Part shown: piece by piece, positions 1 to 7,438 of the stretch
Layout: every line of letters begins with the position of its first letter
Position numbering within the stretch: position 1 is the stretch's first letter
Source: Actinoplanes sp. N902-109
Lineage (GTDB): Bacteria; Actinomycetota; Actinomycetes; Mycobacteriales; Micromonosporaceae
Length of the DNA stretch: 64,000 nt
Assembly (NCBI RefSeq): GCF_000389965.1
Contig: NC_021191.1
Coordinates: 3,473,501 to 3,537,500, forward strand
Direction of reading: 5' to 3'
Notes under the pieces: generated by a model
Database searches by the model: none
What the model saw: only the letters and a program-made list of their open reading frames with translations
What the model was told of the DNA's origin: nothing
Position numbers and translations under genes: made by a program

Positions 1-305
1 GGGAGCTGCTGGAGGTGGCGACGAACGGCTATGTCCGGGCCACCCTGCACCGCGTGGTCCGGCCCGCCCCGGGCGTCGACCGCTACTCCATCCCGTTCTT
101 CTACAACCCGCGGCTCAACGCCACGATGCAGCCGCTGCCCAGCCCGTACGTCGAGGCAGCCGACGGGGTCAGCGACGTCGCCGGCAACCCGTTGTTCGCC
201 CTCTACGGCGAGAACGTCATGAAGGGCATGATCCGCTCGTTCCCGGAGATCATCGCCCGGCACCACCCGGACCTCGCCCCGGTGGCCGGCTCCACGAGTG
301 CCTGA
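1..305 (+). CDS. 2-oxoglutarate/Fe(II)-dependent oxygenase, C-terminal fragment (isopenicillin N synthase-like)
   Basis: This is the last 100 codons or so of a gene that begins before the window; the frame is open from base 3 and stops with TGA at 303-305. The fragment has the C-terminal signature of the IPNS/plant-type 2OG-Fe(II) dioxygenase family: TLHRVV supplies the distal iron-binding His, and 11 residues later RYSIPFF gives the Arg-x-Ser pair that binds the 2-oxoglutarate carboxylate. The HxD half of the iron triad lies outside the window. Such enzymes hydroxylate, desaturate or cyclise amino acids and other small substrates, and in a peptide cluster the usual role is hydroxylation of a precursor or the finished product. 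The substrate cannot be read from this piece. A SARP regulator follows 109 bp downstream on the same strand. Confidence 0.85.
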   Translation, partial: ELLEVATNGYVRATLHRVVRPAPGVDRYSIPFFYNPRLNATMQPLPSPYVEAADGVSDVAGNPLFALYGENVMKGMIRSFPEIIARHHPDLAPVAGSTSA

Positions 306-414
306 CCGCCGCCGGCCGGGTACGACGGCACCCCTGCCGATCGCTGGTGGTGCGCCGTGCCCGGCCCTGGCAGCGGTCGTCCGGACCGAGAGAACGCGAG
401 GCAGAGCGAACCTC

Positions 415-2262
415 ATGAGAATCAACCTGCTCGGACCGATGCAGGCCTACGGGGACGACCCCGGCGTCGACCTGGCGCCGGCCGCCCAGAAGGTACGCCA
501 GACGCTGGCCCTGCTCGTCCTGAACGCCAACCGGGTGGTGCGTTTCGAGCACCTCATGGACGAGCTGTGGGGCGACGACCCGCCGGCCAGTGCGCTCACC
601 GCGATGCAGACGTACGTCTACCAGCTGCGCAAGCGCTTCTCGCTGGGCAACCCGCGCAGCGGTGCCCCGCGCGGCTCCGACGCCGGCGGGACAGCGGGAC
701 CGCAGCTCGGCACGGTCGACGGCGGATACCAGTTGGCGCTGCCCGCCGAGCACGTGGACGTCTTCCGGTGCGAGCCGCTGCTGGCGCGGGCCCAGGCGGC
801 GTTCCACGACGAGGACCATGCCCGCGCCCGGGAGACGGCCGACGCGGCGCTGCGGCTGTGGCGCGACGACGCTCTGGTCGACGTCCGCAAGGGGCCCGCG
901 CTGCGAGCCGAGGCGGTCCGGCTCAGGGAGTTGCGGACCGTGGCGCACCACCTGCGCATCGAAGCCGACCTGCAGCTGGGCCGGCACCACGAGGTGCTCG
1001 GTGAGCTCACCGCGATGGCCCGGCGGGAACCCACGAACGAGCGGGCCCAGCGCAACCTGATGACGGCGCTCTACCGCACGGACCGGCGCGCGGAGGCGCT
1101 CGAGGTCTACCGGCGGGCCCGCCGGCGGATCGCCGCCGAGCTGGGTCTCGACCCGTCGCTCGAACTGCAGGCCCTGCACACGGCCATCCTCACCGCGGAC
1201 CCCGCACTGCTGCATCCGGCCGGGCGCGGGACAGCGCCGGCGGTTGCCGCCCGGGTGCCCAGTCACCTGCCGGCCCCGCGCGAGCGCCTGACCGGGCGGG
1301 CCGGCCACCTGGCCCGGCTCACCTCGGTGCTGGCCGGCCGCGCCCGCCCGGACCGGCCCGTCGTGGTCGTCGGCGGCGCCCCGGGCACCGGCAAGAGCGA
1401 GCTGTGCCTGCACGCCGCGCATCAGGTGAGCGAGCACTACCCGGACGGCAGGCTGCACGCCCGTGTGCGCGACGCGGCCGGTCGGCCGGTGCCGGCCGCC
1501 GAGATCCTGCGCTCCTTCCTGCGCGGGCTGGGCGCCACGGCGGACCAGCTCCGGCTGGGCCCGACCGACCTGACGCTGCTGTTCCGCACCTGGACCGCGG
1601 GCCTGCGCGTCCTGGTGGTGCTGGACGACGTGGGCGACGCCGGCGACCTGACCTCGCTGCTGCCGTCCGGTGCGGGCTGCGGCGTGGTGATCGGCAGCCG
1701 GCGGAGGCTGTTCGTCTCCTCGTCGGCGGTGCACGTCGACCTGTCCGCGTTGCCCTTCGCCGACGCCGTGCACCTGCTGGCCTCCGCCGTGCCGCGACAC
1801 CGGATCACCATGGACCGGGACGGGCTGCACCGGCTGGCCGGCCTGTGCCAGGGGTTGCCCGGTGCGCTCTTCGCGGTCGCCGCACAGTTGCGCCGCCGCC
1901 CGCACTGGACGGCCCAGCAGGCCATCGCCTGGGTTCTCGCCGCCGGCCGCGGCGACGCCGACCCGCTGGGTGTGCGGGCCGGCCGGGACCGGACCCTCGC
2001 CACGTTGCCCGCCGAACTGCGGCCCCTGGCGTACACGCTGATGACGTCCGACGTCCCCGGGCGGCTCACCCCGGGGCAGGTCGCCGAGCACCTGGGCATC
2101 GGCGACCAGCGGGCCGAGGACCTGCTGGAGGAACTCGCCGAGAGCTACGTGCTCAGCGCCCAGCACCCGTGTGTCGACGGTCGCTTCTCCTACGAGTGGG
2201 CACCGGGGGCACGCCCCGCCGGCGCGGGCCGCAGCAGCGCGTCGGTCATGGTGCCGGCCTGA
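415..2262 (+). CDS. SARP-family transcriptional activator with NB-ARC ATPase domain
   Basis: A 615-residue pathway-specific activator of the AfsR/DnrI type. Residues 1-95 are an OmpR-like winged helix (starting MRINLLGP, with the SARP-typical LALLVLNANRVV and MDELWGDDPPASA segments). Residues of about 110-255 are the bacterial transcriptional activation domain with its helical repeats (ELQALHTAIL at the end). An NTPase domain follows: Walker A GGAPGTGKS near residues 320-328 and Walker B LRVLVVLDDV near 398-407. The C-terminal TPR region of full-length AfsR is missing, so this is a medium-size SARP. The ATG at 415 was chosen because it starts directly at the conserved N-terminus; a GTG at 298 would add 39 unrelated residues overlapping the previous gene. 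SARPs bind direct heptamer repeats, and such repeats occur at 4633-4650 and 25529-25546. Its 3' end overlaps the convergent gene by 17 bp. Confidence 0.93.
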   Translation: MRINLLGPMQAYGDDPGVDLAPAAQKVRQTLALLVLNANRVVRFEHLMDELWGDDPPASALTAMQTYVYQLRKRFSLGNPRSGAPRGSDAGGTAGPQLGTVDGGYQLALPAEHVDVFRCEPLLARAQAAFHDEDHARARETADAALRLWRDDALVDVRKGPALRAEAVRLRELRTVAHHLRIEADLQLGRHHEVLGELTAMARREPTNERAQRNLMTALYRTDRRAEALEVYRRARRRIAAELGLDPSLELQALHTAILTADPALLHPAGRGTAPAVAARVPSHLPAPRERLTGRAGHLARLTSVLAGRARPDRPVVVVGGAPGTGKSELCLHAAHQVSEHYPDGRLHARVRDAAGRPVPAAEILRSFLRGLGATADQLRLGPTDLTLLFRTWTAGLRVLVVLDDVGDAGDLTSLLPSGAGCGVVIGSRRRLFVSSSAVHVDLSALPFADAVHLLASAVPRHRITMDRDGLHRLAGLCQGLPGALFAVAAQLRRRPHWTAQQAIAWVLAAGRGDADPLGVRAGRDRTLATLPAELRPLAYTLMTSDVPGRLTPGQVAEHLGIGDQRAEDLLEELAESYVLSAQHPCVDGRFSYEWAPGARPAGAGRSSASVMVPA

Positions 2263-3391
2263 CGGTCGCCGTGGTCTTGCGGCCCAGCACGCGCAGATTG
2301 CCGTGCTCGTCGAGCCGGCCGAGGTCGTGGGTGCGGTGCACCGGGCGCGGCTGCTCGCTCATCGTTCCGCCCGGCCGCAGCAGGCCGACCATGAGATCCG
2401 GCGAGTGCACGACGACCTCACCGATCTCGCCGGGCGGCAGCGGGCGGCCCTGCTCGTCGACCACCGTCACGGTGATGCCGTCGAGCGGCCGGCCGCAGTA
2501 GTGCGGGTTGTCGGCCGAGGCCAGCGCGATGTTGCCGGCCTCGGGGCTGCCGTACCCGTCGAGCAGGGGCTTGCCGATCCGCTCGGTGAAGCGCCGCCGC
2601 AGGTCCTCCGGCAGCGGTGCTCCGCCGACGCACCACATGCGCACCGACTCGAGCAGAGCGGTGCCTGCCCAGCCGCTGTCCACCAGCCGCAGCACGCTCT
2701 CGTACACCGAGGGCACCGAGTCCACCACCGTCACGCCCTGGTCGACAACCGCCGCCAGGGCCAGAGCGGCATGCCGGCCCGGCAGCAGGACCAGGGACGA
2801 CTTCGCCTGCCACCACGCCAGCAGCAGGAACAGGCCGTCCTGCTGGGTGAGGGGCAGCAGCGGCAGCAGGACGTCGTGCTCGGTGTAGCGCATCCGGTCC
2901 TGGGTGCGCTGGACGTTGGCCAGCACGGAACTGCCCGAGTGGACCACGCCGCGGTGGCCGCGGTGGCTGCCGGACGTCCAGACGATCAGCGCATCGGTGC
3001 GCCGGGCCCAGCGCGTGAAGGACAACGCGCTGACCTCGCCGGCCGGCCGGTCGGCGGCGTCGTCCAGCGCCCGCACCGGGATCCGGGTCGCGACCAGCTC
3101 GCTGAACGCCGGCTCGTCCCGCTCGTGGCCGCAGACGAAGAAGTCGGCCCCGGCCTCCTCGACCAGACCGGCGAGCCGGGCGGGGGTGACGTCGGCGGCG
3201 ACCAGGGCGAGCGAGACGCCCAGCTCCATCAGGGCGAAGGTGATCAGCACGCAGGCGGGCGAGTTCGCCGCGGACAGCACCACCCGGTGCGAGCCGTCGA
3301 CGCCGCGGTCGCGCAGTTCCCGCACCACGCCGGCACAGGCCGCCCTGACCTCCCACCACGAGCTGCTGCCCGCGCCGACGCTGATCAGCAC
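2246..3391 (-). CDS. Adenylate-forming (AMP-binding) enzyme lacking the C-terminal subdomain
   Basis: A 381-residue member of the ANL (acyl-CoA ligase/NRPS adenylation) superfamily consisting only of the large N-terminal subdomain. Recognisable cores are the phosphate loop at residues 139-148 (TSGSHRGHRG, normally TSGSTGxPKG), the YGSPEAG core near residue 288 (normally YGPTE), HRTHDLGRL (normally YRTGD) and the hinge VLGRK at residues 368-372. The protein then ends nine residues later, so the roughly 110-residue C-terminal lid with the catalytic A10 lysine is absent. The loop lysine is an arginine (R147). It could be a degenerate enzyme, a non-catalytic binding protein, or half of a split enzyme. 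The GTG start at 3391 lies one base after the stop of the GNAT-like gene, so the two are translationally coupled. Its 3' end overlaps the SARP gene. Confidence 0.8.
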   Translation of the reverse strand: MLISVGAGSSSWWEVRAACAGVVRELRDRGVDGSHRVVLSAANSPACVLITFALMELGVSLALVAADVTPARLAGLVEEAGADFFVCGHERDEPAFSELVATRIPVRALDDAADRPAGEVSALSFTRWARRTDALIVWTSGSHRGHRGVVHSGSSVLANVQRTQDRMRYTEHDVLLPLLPLTQQDGLFLLLAWWQAKSSLVLLPGRHAALALAAVVDQGVTVVDSVPSVYESVLRLVDSGWAGTALLESVRMWCVGGAPLPEDLRRRFTERIGKPLLDGYGSPEAGNIALASADNPHYCGRPLDGITVTVVDEQGRPLPPGEIGEVVVHSPDLMVGLLRPGGTMSEQPRPVHRTHDLGRLDEHGNLRVLGRKTTATVRPAP

Positions 3392-3392
3392 C

Positions 3393-4541
3393 TCAGCAGT
3401 ACGGCTTCCAGAGCTCGTACTCCAGCGCGTCGGCGACCGCTGCCGACGAGTCGCGCAGACGGTGGAACAGGGCGCGGTTGTGCTCGCGGATCTGCTCGTC
3501 GTGCCCGGTCAGCGGACTCCGCTCGGACAGGTCCAGCAACCACAGCGGTTGCAGCCGCGCGCCGCGCAGGGCCTTGGCCTCGGCTGTCTCGATGCCCGCG
3601 TGGATCCGGCGGACCCCGGGCAGCCGGGCCGGCGTGTAGTAGGCCACGTTGAAGTACTCGGCAGCCGAGGCGAGCCGGTCGTGGTCGAAGCCGAGCGCCC
3701 GGAGGTACGCGGTGTCACCCGAGCGGAAGTACATGCAGAAGCCGACCGGCTCCTCGCCGGGACGCCGGCACAGCAACACCTCGGCCCGCGCACCGGCCAG
3801 CTCACCCTGCCGGCGGAAGGACTCGATGATCGGCCCCTCGTCGTGCGTCCCGCCGTAGCGCCGCAGCGACCGGGTCAGCAGCCGGCCGACGTCCCGCCAG
3901 CACTCGGTGAGCGGCTGGTGCTCCGCCACGAACCCGGCCCGCTCGAACGTGCGGATCTCGCTGCGGACCCGGCGGGCCCGGTGCGCCGACAGCGATGCGA
4001 GCCAGGCGTCGAAACCGCCGGGGGGCACCTCGATCCAGGCGTCGGTGGCCAGCGCGACCGGGGTCGTTCGTACCCCCGCCTCGCGGAAGACCTGGACGTC
4101 CGGCGTGGTCAGGTACATCGCGACCCGGGCGGGCTCACCGTCGCCGAGCAGCGGCGACCGTAGCGCGCGCACCGCGTCCAGCACCGCCGCGGCGGCTTCC
4201 ACCCGCGGCGTCCCCGCACTGGTCAGCAGGTGCGCCAGATAGCCCCGGCGCTGACCGACGAGCAGGCCGCCCGGCCGCGGCGCGGGCAGCCCGCGCGCGG
4301 TGAGCAGCTCGTGCCAGCGCAGCGGCGGGTTGACCGCGCCGGTCACAGCCGCCACCGGGATCGCGGCCCGGCCGCCGCCCGGGGTCGTGACGTGCAGCCC
4401 GCCGGAGACCCCGCCGGGTTCGAGGGCGCACAACCGCAGCCACAGGGCCGACGAGATGAACTTGTCACCGGCCAGCCCGTCCCATGCGGCGTCCCCGAGG
4501 CCGCCGACGGCGTCGGTGAACGTGTCCGTGACGGCGGGCAT
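3393..4541 (-). CDS. GNAT/FemAB-like N-acyltransferase
   Basis: A 382-residue protein with the FemAB/GNAT fold of the group often annotated as peptidoglycan biosynthesis/recognition or BioF2-like acetyltransferase. The supporting region is the second half: a positively charged helix (LSAHRARRVRSE) followed by a strand with GFCMYFRSGD and LRALGFD, then the IETAEAKALRGARLQPLW segment. The last resembles the conserved lysine/arginine-rich motif near the end of this fold. Such proteins transfer acyl or aminoacyl groups to amines, and in natural-product clusters they often acylate or aminoacylate a precursor. The donor and acceptor cannot be deduced. A strong ribosome binding site (AGGAGG, seven bases before the ATG at 4541) supports the start. 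It heads a two-gene unit with the truncated adenylate-forming enzyme and is divergent from the ATP-grasp gene. Confidence 0.72.
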   Translation of the reverse strand: MPAVTDTFTDAVGGLGDAAWDGLAGDKFISSALWLRLCALEPGGVSGGLHVTTPGGGRAAIPVAAVTGAVNPPLRWHELLTARGLPAPRPGGLLVGQRRGYLAHLLTSAGTPRVEAAAAVLDAVRALRSPLLGDGEPARVAMYLTTPDVQVFREAGVRTTPVALATDAWIEVPPGGFDAWLASLSAHRARRVRSEIRTFERAGFVAEHQPLTECWRDVGRLLTRSLRRYGGTHDEGPIIESFRRQGELAGARAEVLLCRRPGEEPVGFCMYFRSGDTAYLRALGFDHDRLASAAEYFNVAYYTPARLPGVRRIHAGIETAEAKALRGARLQPLWLLDLSERSPLTGHDEQIREHNRALFHRLRDSSAAVADALEYELWKPYC

Positions 4542-4571
4542 CGTGCCTCCTGTAAGACCGGGAAACCCTTT

Positions 4572-4597
4572 CGTGCAAAGGAGTTCAGTCTTGCACG
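4572..4597. promoter_or_regulatory. Inverted repeat (operator-like dyad) upstream of the GNAT-like gene
   Basis: CGTGCAA at 4572-4578 and TTGCACG at 4591-4597 form a perfect 7-bp inverted repeat with a 12-bp spacer in the 187-bp divergent intergenic region, 31 bp upstream of the ATG at 4541. The size and placement fit a dimeric repressor or activator site, but no cognate regulator can be named. It could also be a chance dyad. Confidence 0.35.
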
Positions 4598-4632
4598 GAC
4601 CGTCCGCGTCCAGCGCCGTCGTACGCCCGGAG

Positions 4633-4650
4633 TTGAGTCGCGCTTGAGCC
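4633..4650 (+). promoter_or_regulatory. SARP box (direct heptamer repeat) upstream of the ATP-grasp gene
   Basis: TTGAGTC at 4633-4639 and TTGAGCC at 4644-4650 are direct repeats with a 4-bp spacer, giving the 11-bp periodicity recognised by SARP dimers. The box is 78 bp before the ATG of the ATP-grasp gene and points toward it. The identical pair occurs upstream of sbnA (25529-25546, other strand), with additional matches downstream of the box (CCGGC, then TGCCAC). It is the likely target of the SARP encoded at 415-2262. Confidence 0.72.
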
Positions 4651-4728
4651 GCACCGGCGGCCCGGATGCCACCGTTTACCCGGCGGGCCCGACCGGTTCG
4701 GCCACGGACGAGCAGGAGCGGAGACCGT

Positions 4729-6099
4729 ATGTCGGCGGATCAGGTGGTGGCCCGGTACAACGAGGAGGTCCGCGCGCCCGGCAGCGGCCTGGCCACGCTC
4801 GCCGAGCAGGTCAGGAGCTACCCGACGCTGACACCCTGGCCCGGCGCGTACCTGGCCCGGCCGCTGTTCGTCGCCGAGCGGGAGATCCGGGCGTTCGCCG
4901 ACGACCTGCGGCACCTTCTCGACATCACCTTCGCCCTGCCGGACCGGATGTTCGCCGGTGACCTGGAGGCGTTCCGCTCGCTGCTCGGCATCAGCGATAC
5001 CCATTGGGAGGCGATCCGGCAGTACGGCGGCGACATCCGGCCGGCCCGGTTCGGCCGCGCCGACATGTATCACGACGGCACCTCGTTCAAGCTGCTCGAG
5101 ACCAACCTGGGCAGCGAGTCCGGGGGCTGGGCGCTGGGCAGCGAGATGTCGCGCGCGATGCTGGAGGTCGACGACTTCGCCGCTTTCGCGCGCCGCAACC
5201 GGCTCGGCTACGTGCATCCCGTCCGGGCCCTGGCACAGGCGCTGCGCGACTTCGCAGCGCCGGTGGCGGCCGGCCGCGAGCCGGTGGTGGCCATGCTGGA
5301 GTGGCGCGACGGGCTGAAGGACTACGGCGAACTCGCCCTGAACTTCCAGTCCGCGCTGCGCTCCGAGGGACTCGACATCCTCGTGGCCGAGGTTCCCGAC
5401 GTGCACGAACAAGACGATGCGCTGTATCTCGGCGACACGAGGATCGACGTGGTCTACCGCTGCTTCGTCCCGGACCAGATCGCCGAGGAGACCGGCGGCT
5501 GGGACCTGGCCCAGCCCCTGCTGCGGGCCCACCGGGCGGGCGGCACCCTGTTGTGGACGCCGTTCTCCAGCAACATGTTCGCCAACAAGGCGTGCCTGGC
5601 GTTGCTGTCGGACCCGGCGCGGCGGGCCCTGCTCGGCGAGGACGAGCGCCGGCTCGTCGACCGGGTGCTGCCGTGGACCCGGTTGGTCAACACCGAGGTC
5701 CTGCGCTCCGGCACCGACCTGCTCGACGAGTGCCGGGAACGCCGCGACCAGCTGATCCTGAAAGTCAACGCCCGGGGCGGCGGGGTCGGCATCGTGGTCG
5801 GCTGGGAGTCCGACGACGCGACGTGGCGGCGCGCCCTGGAGGACTACGCCACCGAGGGGTACGTGGTGCAGGAGCGGGTTGTTCCCCGTACCGAGATCGT
5901 GGTGAACCCGGCGACCGGCGCGACCGAGGGCTGGCAGGCCGCCTACGGGCTTTTCTACACCCCGCAGGGCTTCGCGGGGTCGTACGCCAAGGTGGTGCCG
6001 GCCGGCTCGGGCGGGGTCATCTCGATCCACGGCAACGCCCGGTCGTGCAGCGCAGCCGTCTTCCAGCAGGGTGACCTGCCCGCCGATGCCCCGCGCTAG
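4729..6099 (+). CDS. Circularly permuted ATP-grasp-type ligase-like protein
   Basis: A 456-residue protein resembling the circularly permuted ATP-grasp/glutathionylspermidine-synthase-like group. Landmarks are LLETNLGSESGG near residue 124, SSNMFANKACLALLSDP around residues 280-296 (the NK-A-L-L motif typical of this group), the nucleotide-binding strand and glycine-rich loop ILKVNARGGGVGIVVGWE at about 343-360, and YVVQERV, followed by a C-terminal region with acidic and asparagine residues (ISIHGNAR). ATP-grasp enzymes activate a carboxylate as acyl phosphate and join it to an amine, so an amide-forming role in tailoring or building block supply is plausible; the substrates are unknown. ATG 4729 is preceded by GGAGCGGAG, and an upstream ATG at 4666 lies inside the promoter region. 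A SARP box lies 78 bp upstream. The gene overlaps the MFS gene by 14 bp. Confidence 0.72.
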   Translation: MSADQVVARYNEEVRAPGSGLATLAEQVRSYPTLTPWPGAYLARPLFVAEREIRAFADDLRHLLDITFALPDRMFAGDLEAFRSLLGISDTHWEAIRQYGGDIRPARFGRADMYHDGTSFKLLETNLGSESGGWALGSEMSRAMLEVDDFAAFARRNRLGYVHPVRALAQALRDFAAPVAAGREPVVAMLEWRDGLKDYGELALNFQSALRSEGLDILVAEVPDVHEQDDALYLGDTRIDVVYRCFVPDQIAEETGGWDLAQPLLRAHRAGGTLLWTPFSSNMFANKACLALLSDPARRALLGEDERRLVDRVLPWTRLVNTEVLRSGTDLLDECRERRDQLILKVNARGGGVGIVVGWESDDATWRRALEDYATEGYVVQERVVPRTEIVVNPATGATEGWQAAYGLFYTPQGFAGSYAKVVPAGSGGVISIHGNARSCSAAVFQQGDLPADAPR

Positions 6100-7414
6100 C
6101 CGTCCGGCCGTACCGCTCCGGCGCCGGGTGCAGGCCACCTGGGGCCTGCCCGACCTCACCGGACACGGCCGGTTCGTCACGGCCAACCTGATCGACAGCC
6201 TGGGCAACGGGCTCGTGGCGGCGTTCACCGTGGTCTTCTTCGTGAAGACGACGTCGCTGTCGCTGGTCGCCGTCGGCGCCGCGCTGACCGTGGGTCAGCT
6301 CCTCGCGCTGCCGGTGCCGCCCGCCATCGGGCTGCTGCTCGACCGGTACGGCCCCCGGGCGGTGGTCGCCGCGGGCAACTGGGTGTCGGTGGCCGGTTTC
6401 ATCGGCTTCCTGTTCTCCCACGCCGCCTGGCAGATCGTGCTGTGGCAGTTCATCCTCCAGCTGGGCGCCACCGCCTTCTGGATGGGCAGCAGTCCGCTGG
6501 TCGTGCTGGTGGCCCGGGGCAGCGAGCGGGCCCGCTGGTTCGGTTTCGTGCGGGCCCTGCGCAACGTCGGTGTCGGTGTCGGCGGCGCCGCGTCCGCGGT
6601 GGCCCTGGGCATCGGCACGGTCACCGGGCTGCGGGCACTCATGATCGTCAACGTGGTCACCTTCGCCGTCGCGGGCTGGCTCGTGTTCACCCTGCGGGGC
6701 GCGGACCCGGACAGCAGCGACGGCGCCGGGACCGTGAAACCCGCGCCGGGGGCTGCGGGTGGCTGGCGTACGGTGCTCGGCGACACCCGGTACCTGCGGC
6801 TGGTGGCCGCCAACGTCGCCTTCGTCTTCGCCTCGACGGTGATCTCGGTGCTGCTCGCCGTCTATGTGGTGGACCATCTGCGGGCGGGTGCGTGGATCGT
6901 CGGCGTGCTCGTCGTGCTGAACACCGTCCTGGTGGTGCTGCTCCAGACCCTGGCCAGCCGGTGGATCGAGGGCCGGCGGCCCGCCTCGGTGCTGGTGCTG
7001 GCGCTGCTGCTGAACGCCGCGGGTTTCGTCGTCTTCGGCACGCTGCTGGTGCTGCCCGGCTGGGCGATGGTCGCCGGACTGGTGCTGGCGATGGTGCTGC
7101 ACACCGTCGCCGAGATCCTCAGCTCCCCGCCGACGAGCGAACTGAGCGTGGTGCTGGCCCCGGAACCGCTGCGGGGCCGGTATCTGAGCGTCTATCAGCT
7201 GTCCTGGTCGCTCGGGGCCGCGTTCGCCCCGGCTCTGCTCACCGCGCTGCTGGCCGGCGGGGCGGCGCTGCCCTGGGTCTTTCTCGCCGCGGTCTGCGTG
7301 CTGGCCGTGCCGCTCGTGCTCGGGCTCGACCGGCGGCTCGCCGCCCCGGGCGGGGCGTCAGGCGCCGGGGCCGCCGCCCCCGCGGAGCAGTTCGACGGTG
7401 ACCCCGTCGGCTGA
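6086..7414 (+). CDS. MFS transporter, probable product exporter
   Basis: A roughly 442-residue major facilitator superfamily membrane protein with about twelve hydrophobic segments, for example FTVVFFVKTTSLSLVAVGAAL, SVAGFIGFLFSHAAW, FVFASTVISVLLAVYVV and LVLALLLNAAGFVVFGTLL. The arginine-containing loop after the second segment (LLLDRYGPRAVV) matches the MFS signature region, and a charged cytoplasmic loop (GADPDSSDGAGTVKPAPG) divides the two six-helix halves. It has the look of the macrolide-efflux/EntS-type exporters common in actinomycete clusters and most likely exports the cluster product, giving self-resistance. ATG 6086 is preferred; a GTG at 6071 is also possible. Either start overlaps the ATP-grasp gene, so the two are co-translated, under the SARP box at 4633. 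The next gene is convergent, 24 bp away. Confidence 0.9.
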   Translation: MPRASRPAVPLRRRVQATWGLPDLTGHGRFVTANLIDSLGNGLVAAFTVVFFVKTTSLSLVAVGAALTVGQLLALPVPPAIGLLLDRYGPRAVVAAGNWVSVAGFIGFLFSHAAWQIVLWQFILQLGATAFWMGSSPLVVLVARGSERARWFGFVRALRNVGVGVGGAASAVALGIGTVTGLRALMIVNVVTFAVAGWLVFTLRGADPDSSDGAGTVKPAPGAAGGWRTVLGDTRYLRLVAANVAFVFASTVISVLLAVYVVDHLRAGAWIVGVLVVLNTVLVVLLQTLASRWIEGRRPASVLVLALLLNAAGFVVFGTLLVLPGWAMVAGLVLAMVLHTVAEILSSPPTSELSVVLAPEPLRGRYLSVYQLSWSLGAAFAPALLTALLAGGAALPWVFLAAVCVLAVPLVLGLDRRLAAPGGASGAGAAAPAEQFDGDPVG

Positions 7415-7438
7415 GCCGGCCGGCCCCACGACCGGGCT

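Noticed and set aside
298..414. GTG start at 298 for the SARP gene
   Set aside because: It would add 39 residues overlapping the previous gene; the conserved SARP N-terminus begins at the ATG at 415.
250..2166. Minus-strand open frame antisense to the SARP gene
   Set aside because: No family motif and biased composition; the plus strand encodes an unmistakable SARP. It was also checked as a source for the missing lid of the adenylating enzyme, and no A10 motif is present there.
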